Shown piece by piece: positions 18,885 to 27,490 of a stretch of DNA of 64,000 nt. Positions within the stretch are counted from its first letter, which is position 1. Every line of letters begins with the position of its first letter. Source of the stretch: Bacteroidales bacterium (GTDB lineage Bacteria > Bacteroidota > Bacteroidia > Bacteroidales > P3); assembly GCA_022482545.1 (NCBI GenBank), contig JAKVOZ010000002.1, positions 150,673-214,672 on the forward strand. Direction: 5' to 3'. The translations under genes and the position numbers were made by a program. The notes under the pieces are model-generated. The model was given only the letters and a program-made list of their open reading frames with translations, was not told the DNA's origin and made no database searches.

Positions 18885-19964
18885 CTATTCCATCTTGTAT
18901 CGTGAGAAAACATTAGAAGAATCAATAGGAAAAGAATTGTTTTTGAACCAAGAGTTGAACTGATTCCATTCATTTTTGTGAGAATTTATCCAAGAAGAGG
19001 CTTCTTTGTTGTTTCCATAACCAAATAACCAATAGTTATAAGCATCAAAATAACCAAGTTCTATTAGTTTCTTTTGATATTGAAAAATAATATTATCAAA
19101 TGTTTTTTCTGATTGATAGAACTTTCTTATGAAGTTTTTGCGAATATCAATAAGAGTAGCGATATTAAGATAGTTCTTGCCACGACACGATTCTGTCATA
19201 ATTTTATTAAACATCTTAGGAAACAGATTAGGTCTTTCAAAACTATTTGAATAAACGATTGTGTTGTTGTTGAAATCTACATTAACAGAGCTTCTATCAA
19301 GGTTGATGCAATTGAAGTATGTGTCAAATAAATCTTTACTAAAACTTTTACTTCTTTCACTTCCTTTTTCAAGATTCATAAATATTTCACCATACATAAC
19401 GCCCCAAACTTCTTCTGTGCTTTTAAAGAATACCAATGAAGCACGATAATAGTTTGAAGCGAACTTTGGGTTAATCTCAATGCCTTTCTCATAGTAGTAA
19501 AGAGCATCTTGATATTCGCCATCTTCATATTTTAAGTTGCCAAGTTCAAGATAAAGATTACCAGCAAAAGGATATTTTTCTAAACCTTCATTATATATTG
19601 TTGCTGCTTTGCTTTTATCTTGTATTTCATCATAAGCGTTGCCAAGAAGTTGATATATGTCAGCAGAGGATGAGTATTTAGTTAAAGGAGTTAAGATATT
19701 TATTGTTCTCTTGTATTCTTTCATAAGATAATATGTCCATGCAAGTTCATAATTATATTTTAAATTCATACTATCTTGTGAAACTATTTGTTTTAAAAGA
19801 CTTTCTGCTTTAAAATATTCATTATTATCTATTGCTTTTATAGCATAAGAAAATATTGAATCATTGTTGTTTTTTGGAGTATTAATGATTTTGTTTTTCT
19901 TTTGTGCGAAAGTACTACAAGCAAATAAAGAAATGGTTGCTAATATTAATATTATCTTTTTCAT
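18885..19964 (-). CDS. Exported tetratricopeptide-repeat protein
   Basis: A 359-residue protein with a signal peptide (MKKIILILATISLFACSTFA; the cysteine at 16 could also mark a lipoprotein, but the context lacks a clean lipobox). About four TPR units span 35-165, for example AAELAWTYYLMKEYKRT-like and NLYLELGNLKYEDGEYQDAL helices, followed by a 190-residue region rich in aromatic residues that I cannot assign. TPR modules usually mediate protein contacts, so it may be an envelope scaffold. It stands alone with its own promoter and converges on the YitT gene. Confidence 0.8.
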   Translation of the reverse strand: MKKIILILATISLFACSTFAQKKNKIINTPKNNNDSIFSYAIKAIDNNEYFKAESLLKQIVSQDSMNLKYNYELAWTYYLMKEYKRTINILTPLTKYSSSADIYQLLGNAYDEIQDKSKAATIYNEGLEKYPFAGNLYLELGNLKYEDGEYQDALYYYEKGIEINPKFASNYYRASLVFFKSTEEVWGVMYGEIFMNLEKGSERSKSFSKDLFDTYFNCINLDRSSVNVDFNNNTIVYSNSFERPNLFPKMFNKIMTESCRGKNYLNIATLIDIRKNFIRKFYQSEKTFDNIIFQYQKKLIELGYFDAYNYWLFGYGNNKEASSWINSHKNEWNQFNSWFKNNSFPIDSSNVFSRYKME

Positions 19965-19983
19965 TTTCGTTTCAATTTAATGG

Positions 19984-19991
19984 CAAAGATA
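19984..19991 (-). promoter_or_regulatory. -7 element of the TPR gene promoter
   Basis: The complement of 19984-19991 reads TATCTTTG, 19 bases ahead of the start codon. Confidence 0.65.
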
Positions 19992-20044
19992 ATAAAGAAA
20001 TTTTAAAAATCTTGTTATTTTCTTAATAAAACAAGAAATTATTG

Positions 20045-20052
20045 TAATTTTG
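20045..20052 (+). promoter_or_regulatory. -7 element of the nucleoid protein gene promoter
   Basis: TAATTTTG lies 20 bases before the ATG at 20073, diverging from the TPR gene promoter about 55 bases away. Confidence 0.6.
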
Positions 20053-20072
20053 CTAATAAAAACTGAAAAAAT

Positions 20073-21119
20073 ATGATGATGTGTAATGACGCAATACTTG
20101 AAAAAATGATATTGCATAAAGTAGGAAATAAAGCCAATGGTGAGTTATTAACTCTTAGTCAAGACCAATTTATATTAAACAATGATATTGCACATATACT
20201 TCTTCAATACTTTGTTCAATCGTTTAAAAGTCCGCAATATTATGTCTTTTCAAACGATAAAGGGTTAGATTTTAATACGATGTATGCAAGTGTTAGTAAG
20301 ATATTTGATAATCCTAAGGACGAATTATATTCACAAAGTGTTAATATTGCTCAGCATCTTTATGATGTTTCTTTGCATCCCAACATTAAAGCAGGAGAAT
20401 TGTATATTACTTACATAACTAATTGCTATCTTGATGGCGAAATAGTAGATGCTATTGGTATTTTTAAAAGTGAAACCAAAGAAACATATTTAAAAGTTTT
20501 TTCTCAGGGAGATAATTTTAATATTGAGAGTGATAAAGGTATTAATATAAACAAATTAGATAAAGGTTGTCTTATATTTAATAAGGAAAAAGAAAAAGGA
20601 TATGTTATTTCTGTTGTAGATAATACTAGTAAAGGTAATGAGGCTGTGTATTGGATAGATGATTTTCTTTCTCTTAGTCAAAGGCAAGACTCATTTTATA
20701 ATACAGAGAATATGATTAATGTTTGCAAAACGTTTGTTACAGATTATCTTCCTAAGGAATATGAGATGAATAAGGCAGACCAAGCAGCAATACTTAATAA
20801 AACATCTGAATATTTTAAAGAGAATAAAAATTTTGATACAGAGTCTTATGCAGATAAAGTTATTGAAGATAATGAACTTAAAGATAAATTTAAGGAATAT
20901 AAAGGAATGTATGAGAATGAGTATGATATGGATTTAGAAGATAACTTTATATTAAGCGAGCAAGCATTAAAGAAAGCCTCACGTTATCTTAGAAGTGTGA
21001 TAAAACTAGATAAGAACTTCACAATATATATTCACGGAAAAAGAGAAAGAGTAGAAACAGGGGAGGATAAAGAAAAAGGATTACATTATTATAAGTTTTA
21101 TTACGAAAAAGAACAATAA
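20073..21119 (+). CDS. 37-kDa nucleoid-associated protein (NdpA/YejK family)
   Basis: Member of the NA37 family, nucleoid-associated proteins of poorly known function. The 348-residue length is usual. Family features seen are the N-terminal stretch NDAILEKMILHKVGNK, the DELYSQSVNIAQHLYDVS segment (about 89-106), YITYITNCYLDGEIVDAIGI (about 115-134) and a C-terminal basic region with KKASRYLRSVIKLDKNF. Three consecutive in-frame ATGs (20073, 20076, 20079) leave the exact start open. It stands alone with its own promoter, followed by a periodic repeat array. Confidence 0.85.
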   Translation: MMMCNDAILEKMILHKVGNKANGELLTLSQDQFILNNDIAHILLQYFVQSFKSPQYYVFSNDKGLDFNTMYASVSKIFDNPKDELYSQSVNIAQHLYDVSLHPNIKAGELYITYITNCYLDGEIVDAIGIFKSETKETYLKVFSQGDNFNIESDKGININKLDKGCLIFNKEKEKGYVISVVDNTSKGNEAVYWIDDFLSLSQRQDSFYNTENMINVCKTFVTDYLPKEYEMNKADQAAILNKTSEYFKENKNFDTESYADKVIEDNELKDKFKEYKGMYENEYDMDLEDNFILSEQALKKASRYLRSVIKLDKNFTIYIHGKRERVETGEDKEKGLHYYKFYYEKEQ

Positions 21120-21170
21120 AAATAGATTTGTAACTATCTGATTATTATAACTAATTATAAGCACAAAATA

Positions 21171-21254
21171 AAATCAAGAGATATTTGAAAAAAATCAAGA
21201 ATTATTTAAATATCTTTTGATTTTATTTTATTATCTCTTAATTCCATTTTCACA
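21171..21254. repeat. 21-bp periodic intergenic array (family B)
   Basis: Four units start at about 21171, 21192, 21213 and 21234, exactly or nearly 21 bases apart. The first two begin AAATCAAGAGATATT and AAATCAAGAATTATT; the last two begin ATCTTTTGATTTTATT and ATCTCTTAATTCCATT, the opposite orientation. The array lies between the nucleoid protein gene and the enolase promoter. Confidence 0.8.
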
Positions 21255-21313
21255 GTATAATGTTTCATTAAAATAAAGTAAAAATAAATTGTTTCTTATT
21301 AAGATTTTTTTAT

Positions 21314-21321
21314 TATCTTTG
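21314..21321 (+). promoter_or_regulatory. -7 element of eno promoter
   Basis: TATCTTTG lies 43 bases upstream of the enolase ATG, at the spacing typical of this phylum. Confidence 0.7.
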
Positions 21322-21346
21322 TAGCCTTTAAAAAATCTAAAACTAA

Positions 21347-22657
<1,311 letters not shown>

Positions 22658-22659
22658 TA

Positions 22660-23193
22660 TTGCAAAGATTAAATAAAGAATATTATACATTAGACGCTGT
22701 ATCACTTGCTCAAAAACTTATAGGCAAATTGCTTTGTCGTAAGATAGATGATAAGGTAATAAAGAAACGAATAACAGAAACAGAAGCTTATCTTGGAGAA
22801 AGTGATACAGCTTGTCATGCACATAAAGGTAAGACAAAAAGGAATGCAGTGATGTATGAAAAAGGAGGTGTTACTTATATTTATCTTTGTTATGGAATGT
22901 ACAATATGTTAAATGTTGTTAGTGGAGAAAAAGATTCGGCAGAAGCAGTTCTTATTCGTGGCATTGAAGGTTATGATGGACCAGGTAAATTAACAAAGTT
23001 TTTGAATATAACAAGAGAATTGAATAATGTTGATTTAACTTCAAGCAATGATATTTGGATTGAAGATGATAATGTTTGTTTAAAATACGAAAAAACGCCA
23101 AGGATAGGTATTGATTATGCAGAGAAAGAAGATAGAGAAAAGTTGTGGCGATTTATAGTTAGACAGATAAAACCAAAAAGGGAAAATAGTTGA
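22660..23193 (+). CDS. 3-methyladenine DNA glycosylase (AAG/MPG family)
   Basis: Base-excision repair enzyme that removes alkylated purines. The 177-residue protein covers the AAG fold: LAQKLIGKLLCRK (about 16-28), TETEAYLGESDTACHAHKGK (about 40-59) with the catalytic glutamate, and YLCYGMYNMLNVV (about 77-89), where the tyrosine intercalates in characterised enzymes, then VLIRGIEG and DGPGKLTKFLNI. No in-frame ATG lies near the N-terminus; a TTG two bases after the enolase stop gives the expected family start, so I use it. Translation is probably coupled to eno. Confidence 0.92.
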   Translation: MQRLNKEYYTLDAVSLAQKLIGKLLCRKIDDKVIKKRITETEAYLGESDTACHAHKGKTKRNAVMYEKGGVTYIYLCYGMYNMLNVVSGEKDSAEAVLIRGIEGYDGPGKLTKFLNITRELNNVDLTSSNDIWIEDDNVCLKYEKTPRIGIDYAEKEDREKLWRFIVRQIKPKRENS

Positions 23194-23259
23194 AAGCGAA
23201 TAAAAACAAAGGAAAAAATCAATAAAACAAAGAAAAAATGAAAAAAGTCTTTGTTTTTT

Positions 23260-23290
23260 TTGGCAGAGAAAATAAAAAGTTATAATTTTG
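23260..23290 (+). promoter_or_regulatory. Promoter of rpmB
   Basis: TTG (23260-23262), a 20-base gap and TAATTTTG (23283-23290) form a good match to the -33/-7 promoter. The start codon is 61 bases further on. Confidence 0.75.
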
Positions 23291-23351
23291 CAACCTCAAA
23301 AAGAGAAAGAGTAAGAATATTTAAGAATAAATAAAATAAAGAGATAATAAG

Positions 23352-23591
23352 ATGTCAAGAATTTGTGAAATAACAGGAAAGAAAGCATTGAATGGTAACC
23401 ACGTATCACATTCAAACATTAAAAATAAGAGAAAATTTTATCCAAATTTACAATTAAAGAAATTCTATATTCCAGAAGAAGATACTTGGATAACGTTGAA
23501 AGTTAGTGCAAAAGGAATGAGAACAATAAATAAGAAAGGTATTATTGCTTGTTTGAATAACTCAATAGAAAAAGGATACATTAAATATTAA
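23352..23591 (+). CDS. rpmB: 50S ribosomal protein L28
   Basis: Large-subunit protein bL28. The 79 residues show MSRICEITGKKALNGNHVSH, then KRKFYPNLQLKKFYIPEED and LKVSAKGMRTINKKGI, typical of the family. In most Bacteroidetes it is followed by rpmG and a DUF4295 gene; here a terminator comes 20 bases after the stop codon and those two genes are absent. It has its own strong promoter. Confidence 0.98.
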   Translation: MSRICEITGKKALNGNHVSHSNIKNKRKFYPNLQLKKFYIPEEDTWITLKVSAKGMRTINKKGIIACLNNSIEKGYIKY

Positions 23592-23610
23592 TATTATATA
23601 TTTACAATAA

Positions 23611-23648
23611 AAAGGCTGTTAGTAAGTTATCTTATTGACAGCTTTTTT
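23611..23648 (+). terminator. Terminator after rpmB
   Basis: AAAGGCTGTTAGTAAG pairs with CTTATTGACAGCTTT across a 4-base loop with one bulge and wobble pairs, followed by a run of T. Confidence 0.85.
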
Positions 23649-23718
23649 TATTTGCAAAAAGATATTAGAGAAAACTGAGAAATATAACATATATTAATTA
23701 AAAATAAACAAATATCTT

Positions 23719-24147
23719 ATGAAATATACTTATGATTTTCCATATAGGATAAAGTATTACGAAACAGATAAAATGGGATTTGTTCATAATAGTAACTATT
23801 TTCGTTATTTTGAGATAGCTCGTGTTGAGACAATGCGTAGTATGGGTTTGCCTTACGATGATATTGAAAAAAAAGGTGTTATTATGCCACTTGTAGAACA
23901 ATATGCTCGTTATCATAAACCTACATATTATGATGAGGTCGTAATACTTCGTACAACAATAAGCGAAGTACCTTTATCAAGAATTAGTTTTGAATATCAA
24001 ATATTAAGAAAAGAAGAAGACGGAAAAGAGACTTTGCTTTGTGAAGGAAGAAATTCTATTTGTTTTACTGATGGACAAACAAGAAGGGCTATTCGTTGCC
24101 CACAGTGGATACAAGAAAAAGTACAAAAAGTTTTGTCAGACAAATAA
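23719..24147 (+). CDS. Acyl-CoA thioesterase, hotdog fold (YbgC/4HBT family)
   Basis: Predicted to hydrolyse acyl-CoA thioesters in the cytoplasm. The 142-residue protein has the 4HBT signature YYETDKMGFVHNSNYFRYFE (about 12-31); the aspartate in ETD is the usual catalytic residue, and HNSNYFRYFEIAR begins the hotdog helix. The strand VILRTTISEVPLSRISFEYQ (about 75-94) and the C-terminal basic tail fit the family. In some Bacteroidetes it is annotated 4-hydroxybenzoyl-CoA thioesterase by similarity; the true substrate is unknown. The -33 box of the rpsU promoter overlaps its last codons. Confidence 0.9.
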   Translation: MKYTYDFPYRIKYYETDKMGFVHNSNYFRYFEIARVETMRSMGLPYDDIEKKGVIMPLVEQYARYHKPTYYDEVVILRTTISEVPLSRISFEYQILRKEEDGKETLLCEGRNSICFTDGQTRRAIRCPQWIQEKVQKVLSDK

Positions 24148-24162
24148 AAAGTTGTACTTTTG
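24133..24162 (+). promoter_or_regulatory. Promoter of rpsU
   Basis: TTG (24133-24135), a 19-base gap and TACTTTTG (24155-24162). The upstream box lies inside the end of the thioesterase gene. The transcript leader would be about 50 bases. Confidence 0.75.
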
Positions 24163-24202
24163 CACCACAAAAAATTAAATATAGTTTTTAACTTAAAAAA
24201 AG

Positions 24203-24210
24203 AAAGAGGT
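24203..24210 (+). promoter_or_regulatory. Shine-Dalgarno-like site of rpsU
   Basis: AAAGAGGT ends 7 bases before the rpsU ATG. Most genes in this window lack any such site, as expected for Bacteroidetes. In Flavobacterium, rpsU keeps a Shine-Dalgarno site as part of autoregulation through bS21 and the 16S rRNA tail; this leader fits that pattern in a weaker form. Confidence 0.55.
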
Positions 24211-24217
24211 ATTAATT

Positions 24218-24415
24218 ATGATTATTGTCCCAATAAAAGAAGGCGAGAACATTGAAAGAGCATTAAAGAAACTTAAACGTAAGTTTGAAAAAACAGGCGT
24301 TGTAAAAGAACTTCGTAATCGTCAAAAGTTCACAAAACCTTCAGTTGTAGCAAGAGATAGAAGATTGAAAGCAATCTATATTCAACAGCTTAGACAAGAA
24401 GAAATGGATAAATAA
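24218..24415 (+). CDS. rpsU: 30S ribosomal protein S21
   Basis: Small-subunit protein bS21, located near the 3' end of 16S rRNA, where in Bacteroidetes it takes part in hiding the anti-Shine-Dalgarno sequence. The 65 residues include MIIVPIKEGENIERALKKLK, FEKTGVVKELRNRQKF and the basic segment VARDRRLKAIYI. It has its own promoter, a Shine-Dalgarno-like site and a strong terminator. The following order rpsU, Xer-type recombinase, hpf is common in the phylum. Confidence 0.98.
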   Translation: MIIVPIKEGENIERALKKLKRKFEKTGVVKELRNRQKFTKPSVVARDRRLKAIYIQQLRQEEMDK

Positions 24416-24435
24416 TTCATAAATTTTTCAAAAAA

Positions 24436-24469
24436 AAGCTTACAAATTGTTTTTGTAAGCTTTTTTTTT
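24436..24469 (+). terminator. Terminator after rpsU
   Basis: AAGCTTACAAA pairs with TTTGTAAGCTT across a short loop, then nine T. The T-run abuts the promoter of the next gene. Confidence 0.9.
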
Positions 24470-24470
24470 G

Positions 24471-24478
24471 TACCTTAG
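24471..24478 (+). promoter_or_regulatory. -7-like element abutting the recombinase start codon
   Basis: TACCTTAG (one mismatch to TAnnTTTG) ends 4 bases before the ATG at 24483, predicting a leaderless transcript, directly after the rpsU terminator. Confidence 0.45.
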
Positions 24479-24482
24479 CACT

Positions 24483-25358
24483 ATGAAAACTAAGGAATTT
24501 TTGGAGTATTTGAAAAAAGAAAGGAACTATTCTGATTATACGATTACTTCTTATTCTATTGATTTGAAACAGTTTGAAGATTTTTTAAATAAAATATATG
24601 AGAACGAACAGAATAAGGAGATTAATGCTAAGATAATTAGAGTTTGGCTTATGAATCTTAATGAGAATGGTCTGTCTAATAGAAGTATAGATAGAAAGAT
24701 TGCTTCATTGAGAGCGTATTTCAAATATATAGAAAAAGATGATAAGGATTTTATTAATCCTATGCTTAAAATCATTGCTCCAAAACCTTCTAAACGCAAA
24801 CCTGTCTTTATTTTTGAAGATGATATTCAGCAATTACTTAACAACAAACCTAATGAAGATGATTTTGTTTCTGTGAGAAATTATCTTATTGTAGAAATAT
24901 TTTATGCAACAGGAATGCGTAGAGGCGAACTTTTGCCATTAAAACACAGTGATATAAGTTTTATTCATAATGAGATAAAGGTTTTTGGAAAGGGAAGAAA
25001 GGAGAGAATTATTCCAATAGGCGAAGAATTAGTTAAGGATATAATAAAATATATTGACTTTAAGAAACGTTTGACTTTAAGAAACGATGTGTTCTTGGTT
25101 AATAAAGATAATACAAAAATGAGTATGGGACAATTGTATTGTGTTGTTAAAAAGATGTTGGAATGTATTAATATACAGAAGAGAAGTCCGCATGTTTTTC
25201 GTCATACATGTGCAACGCATCTATTGAACGAAGGAGCAGATATAAACAACGTTAAAAATCTTCTTGGGCATACATCTTTGGCAGCAACAGAAGTTTATAC
25301 TCATACAACAATAGAAGAATTGAAAAAAGAATATAAACGTTCTTTTCCAAAAAAATAA
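24483..25358 (+). CDS. Tyrosine recombinase, XerC/XerD type
   Basis: Site-specific recombinase, most likely the chromosome-dimer resolution enzyme acting at dif. I start at ATG 24483 (291 residues); the upstream TTG lies within the -7 element. The N-terminal SAM-like domain covers about 1-88 and the catalytic domain about 100-285. The catalytic set is complete: arginine near 146 in ATGMRRGEL, lysine near 170 in GKGRKER, HVFRHT with histidine 237 and arginine 240, LGHTS with histidine 263, and tyrosine 272 in TEVYTHTT. The neighbourhood (rpsU before, hpf after) is that of the housekeeping Xer gene rather than a mobile element. Confidence 0.92.
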   Translation: MKTKEFLEYLKKERNYSDYTITSYSIDLKQFEDFLNKIYENEQNKEINAKIIRVWLMNLNENGLSNRSIDRKIASLRAYFKYIEKDDKDFINPMLKIIAPKPSKRKPVFIFEDDIQQLLNNKPNEDDFVSVRNYLIVEIFYATGMRRGELLPLKHSDISFIHNEIKVFGKGRKERIIPIGEELVKDIIKYIDFKKRLTLRNDVFLVNKDNTKMSMGQLYCVVKKMLECINIQKRSPHVFRHTCATHLLNEGADINNVKNLLGHTSLAATEVYTHTTIEELKKEYKRSFPKK

Positions 25359-25409
25359 TAGAAACAAGAAAAGAAACTATAATAAACATTAAAAAATAAA
25401 CAATAAAAA

Positions 25410-25416
25410 AAGGAGG
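25410..25416 (+). promoter_or_regulatory. Strong Shine-Dalgarno site of hpf
   Basis: AAGGAGG lies 5 bases before the hpf ATG, the strongest match to the anti-Shine-Dalgarno sequence I found in the window. Neighbouring genes have none. Confidence 0.7.
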
Positions 25417-25421
25417 ATATT

Positions 25422-25712
25422 ATGAACATTACAATTAATGCAGTAAAATTCAAAATTGATGAGAAATTACAAGAATTTATCAATGAAAAAGTTTCAAAAC
25501 TTGACCGTCAATCATCTTCTTTACTTGGAGCAGAAGTAACACTTAGAGTAGATAAACCAGAAACAGATAAAAATAAGATAGTAGATATTAGACTTGTAAT
25601 CAAAGGAAATGATTTGTATGCTTCAAAACAAGCAGATACTTTTGAGGAAGCAGTAATGCTAACAATTGATGCGTTAAAAACTCAAATATCTCGTAACAAA
25701 GAAAAGAAATAG
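25422..25712 (+). CDS. hpf: Ribosome hibernation-promoting factor, short form (HPF/RaiA)
   Basis: Binds the 30S subunit in the mRNA/tRNA channel and keeps ribosomes inactive in stationary phase. The 96 residues cover the single HPF domain (MNITINAVKFKIDEKLQEFI, DRQSSSLLGAEVTLRVDKPE, VIKGNDLYASKQADTFEEAV), without the C-terminal dimerisation domain of long HPF. It follows the recombinase gene by 63 bases, carries an unusually strong Shine-Dalgarno site and ends at a clear terminator. Confidence 0.95.
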   Translation: MNITINAVKFKIDEKLQEFINEKVSKLDRQSSSLLGAEVTLRVDKPETDKNKIVDIRLVIKGNDLYASKQADTFEEAVMLTIDALKTQISRNKEKK

Positions 25713-25742
25713 AATCATCAACATAAAATATTAAGAGAAGAA

Positions 25743-25777
25743 AAAGCAACCATATTTTAGTGGTTGCTTTTTTTATT
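25743..25777 (+). terminator. Terminator after hpf
   Basis: AAAGCAACCA (25743-25752) pairs with TGGTTGCTTT (25761-25770) and is followed by TTTTT. Confidence 0.88.
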
Positions 25778-25807
25778 AAATAATATTTATAGTGTTTTTT
25801 TTATTTC

Positions 25808-25945
25808 GTTTTTCTATCTTTTTAATCCATTAAAATAAAACGAAGAAATATTTTTTTATCTTTTGATTATATTTGAATAAAATAGCGATTTATTTTAATA
25901 GAATAAAGAACTATTTTATTACTTATAAATTGCTATTTTTTTAGT
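25808..25945. repeat. 21-bp periodic intergenic array (family B)
   Basis: Unit starts 25829, 25850, 25871, 25892, 25913 and 25935 (steps 21, 21, 21, 21, 22). Units begin ATTAAAATAAAACG, ATTTTTTTATCTTTTG, ATTTGAATAAAATAGC, ATTTTAATAGAATAAAG and ATTTTATTACTTATA. The array separates the convergent hpf and TonB-like genes. Confidence 0.85.
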
Positions 25946-25955
25946 GTAAGATTTG

Positions 25956-26372
25956 TTATCTTTTAATTGTTATTTTTATTGGCACATCAACAAAAGATGC
26001 AGTATTTTTATCTAATCTATCTTTGGCAGGAGTCCATTTTTGCATTTTAGATAAGCAGTTCTTGATATAATTTGAAAAGTGATAACCTTCATCGTTTTCA
26101 ACCTCAGTACGATAAACAACGCCCGTCTCATCTATAAAGAAACGTACTTTTAGTGTTTGACCATTATATTCTTGCAATACTTCTTTTGGAAAATTAGTCA
26201 TAACAATGTTGTTTATTGCTTTTTCTCCACCAGGATATGTTGCCTTAACTACGGCTTGTGGCATATTATTTTCTTCATTAGATTCATTAAAACTTTGACA
26301 GAAAGCATTATTTGATGTTATAAACATAAGACAGCAAATAATTAATGATGTTAAAATAAAATGTTTTTTCAT
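25956..26372 (-). CDS. Secreted protein with TonB C-terminal-like domain
   Basis: A 138-residue product with a signal peptide (about 1-25, ending NAFCQ). The mature part resembles the TonB C-terminal domain common in Bacteroidetes: VKATYPGGEKAINNIVMTNF, then TLKVRFFIDETGVVYRTEV and CLSKMQKWTPAKDR. It lacks the membrane anchor and proline-rich spacer of real TonB, so it is probably a periplasmic domain protein that binds a partner rather than an energy transducer. A single-gene unit. Confidence 0.75.
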   Translation of the reverse strand: MKKHFILTSLIICCLMFITSNNAFCQSFNESNEENNMPQAVVKATYPGGEKAINNIVMTNFPKEVLQEYNGQTLKVRFFIDETGVVYRTEVENDEGYHFSNYIKNCLSKMQKWTPAKDRLDKNTASFVDVPIKITIKR

Positions 26373-26476
26373 AATTGTAATGATTTTTTTTAATTTTTTT
26401 TAATTCCTATTTATTATATAAACGGCAAAATTAAGAAAAAGTAACAAAAAAAGTAAGAAAAATGCAGTAAAAAATG

Positions 26477-26484
26477 TAAATTTG
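26477..26484 (+). promoter_or_regulatory. -7 element of manA promoter
   Basis: TAAATTTG lies 15 bases ahead of the ATG at 26500. It overlaps an in-frame TTG that would extend the protein, which argues against that longer start. Confidence 0.6.
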
Positions 26485-26499
26485 CAAAAAAATAAAGAT

Positions 26500-27486
26500 A
26501 TGGAACAAGGATTATACCCCTTAAAGTTTATGCCATTGTTTAAGGATAAGATATGGGGGGGCAATAAAGTAAGAGATTTAGTAGGAATAGATTATTCACC
26601 TCTTAATCGTTTGGGAGAGTTGTGGGTTTTGAGTAATATAGAAGGTGAAGAGACGGTTGTTGAGAATGGTTTTCTTAGAGAGACTACCCTTAGTGAGGTG
26701 ATAGAGATGTATAATGATGAACTTCTTGGAGAAGATAATTTTGAAAGATTTGGTAATGATTTTCCTTTATTAATAAAAATCATAGATGCACACGATAATC
26801 TTTCAGTACAAGTTCATCCAGATGATAGTTATGCTCACAAACATAATATGGCAAATGGAAAGACAGAGATGTGGTATGTTCTCCAAGCAGATCAAGGAGC
26901 AAAGATATATGATGGATTTACACAAAAAGAAACAAAATCAGATATAATTAATCGTTTGAATAATCATACTTTGACAGATGTTCTTCATAGTGATGATGCA
27001 GAAAAAGGCGATTTATATTTTCTTCCAGCAGGGCAAGTGCATGCAATCGGCAAAGGAGTTCTTTTAGCAGAGATTCAACAGAGTTCTGATAGTACTTTTC
27101 GTATTTATGATTGGGATAGAGTTGATGATAAAGGCAATCCACGACAATTGCATCTTGAACAAGGCTTATCTGTAATGAATTTTAATAAACAAATAGGTAG
27201 TAGTAAGGTAGATTATCATTATCATCTTAATAAGACAACAAATCTTGTTAAATGTCCATATTTCACAACAAATATTATTCCTTTAACATCTCCATTGAAG
27301 AAAGATTATACATTATACGATACTTTCTTTCTTTATTTTTGCGTTGCAGGCAAGGGAATGATAAACTGCTTAAATCAAAGAATACCATTGAAAGCAGGAG
27401 AGATAATGATGATACCAGCAATAAGTGAAGAGGTTATCATAGAGCCAAACAATATGATGGAAATACTTGAAATAACAATTATATAA
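26500..27486 (+). CDS. manA: Mannose-6-phosphate isomerase, class I
   Basis: Zinc enzyme interconverting mannose 6-phosphate and fructose 6-phosphate. I start at ATG 26500 (328 residues). The cupin core shows LLIKIIDAHDNLSVQVHPDD (about 88-107) and GKTEMWYVL (about 116-124), which hold zinc ligands, then FLPAGQVHAIGKGVLLAEIQ (about 171-190) and DSTFRIYDWDRVD. The short form without the C-terminal half of type I eukaryotic enzymes is normal for Bacteroidetes and Firmicutes. mutS begins 4 bases after it, so the two are co-transcribed. Confidence 0.95.
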   Translation: MEQGLYPLKFMPLFKDKIWGGNKVRDLVGIDYSPLNRLGELWVLSNIEGEETVVENGFLRETTLSEVIEMYNDELLGEDNFERFGNDFPLLIKIIDAHDNLSVQVHPDDSYAHKHNMANGKTEMWYVLQADQGAKIYDGFTQKETKSDIINRLNNHTLTDVLHSDDAEKGDLYFLPAGQVHAIGKGVLLAEIQQSSDSTFRIYDWDRVDDKGNPRQLHLEQGLSVMNFNKQIGSSKVDYHYHLNKTTNLVKCPYFTTNIIPLTSPLKKDYTLYDTFFLYFCVAGKGMINCLNQRIPLKAGEIMMIPAISEEVIIEPNNMMEILEITII

Positions 27487-27490
27487 TATT

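Noticed and set aside
24483..25358. Recombinase next to rpsU as part of a mobile element
   Set aside because: The neighbourhood rpsU-recombinase-hpf and the absence of flanking repeats fit the housekeeping Xer gene.
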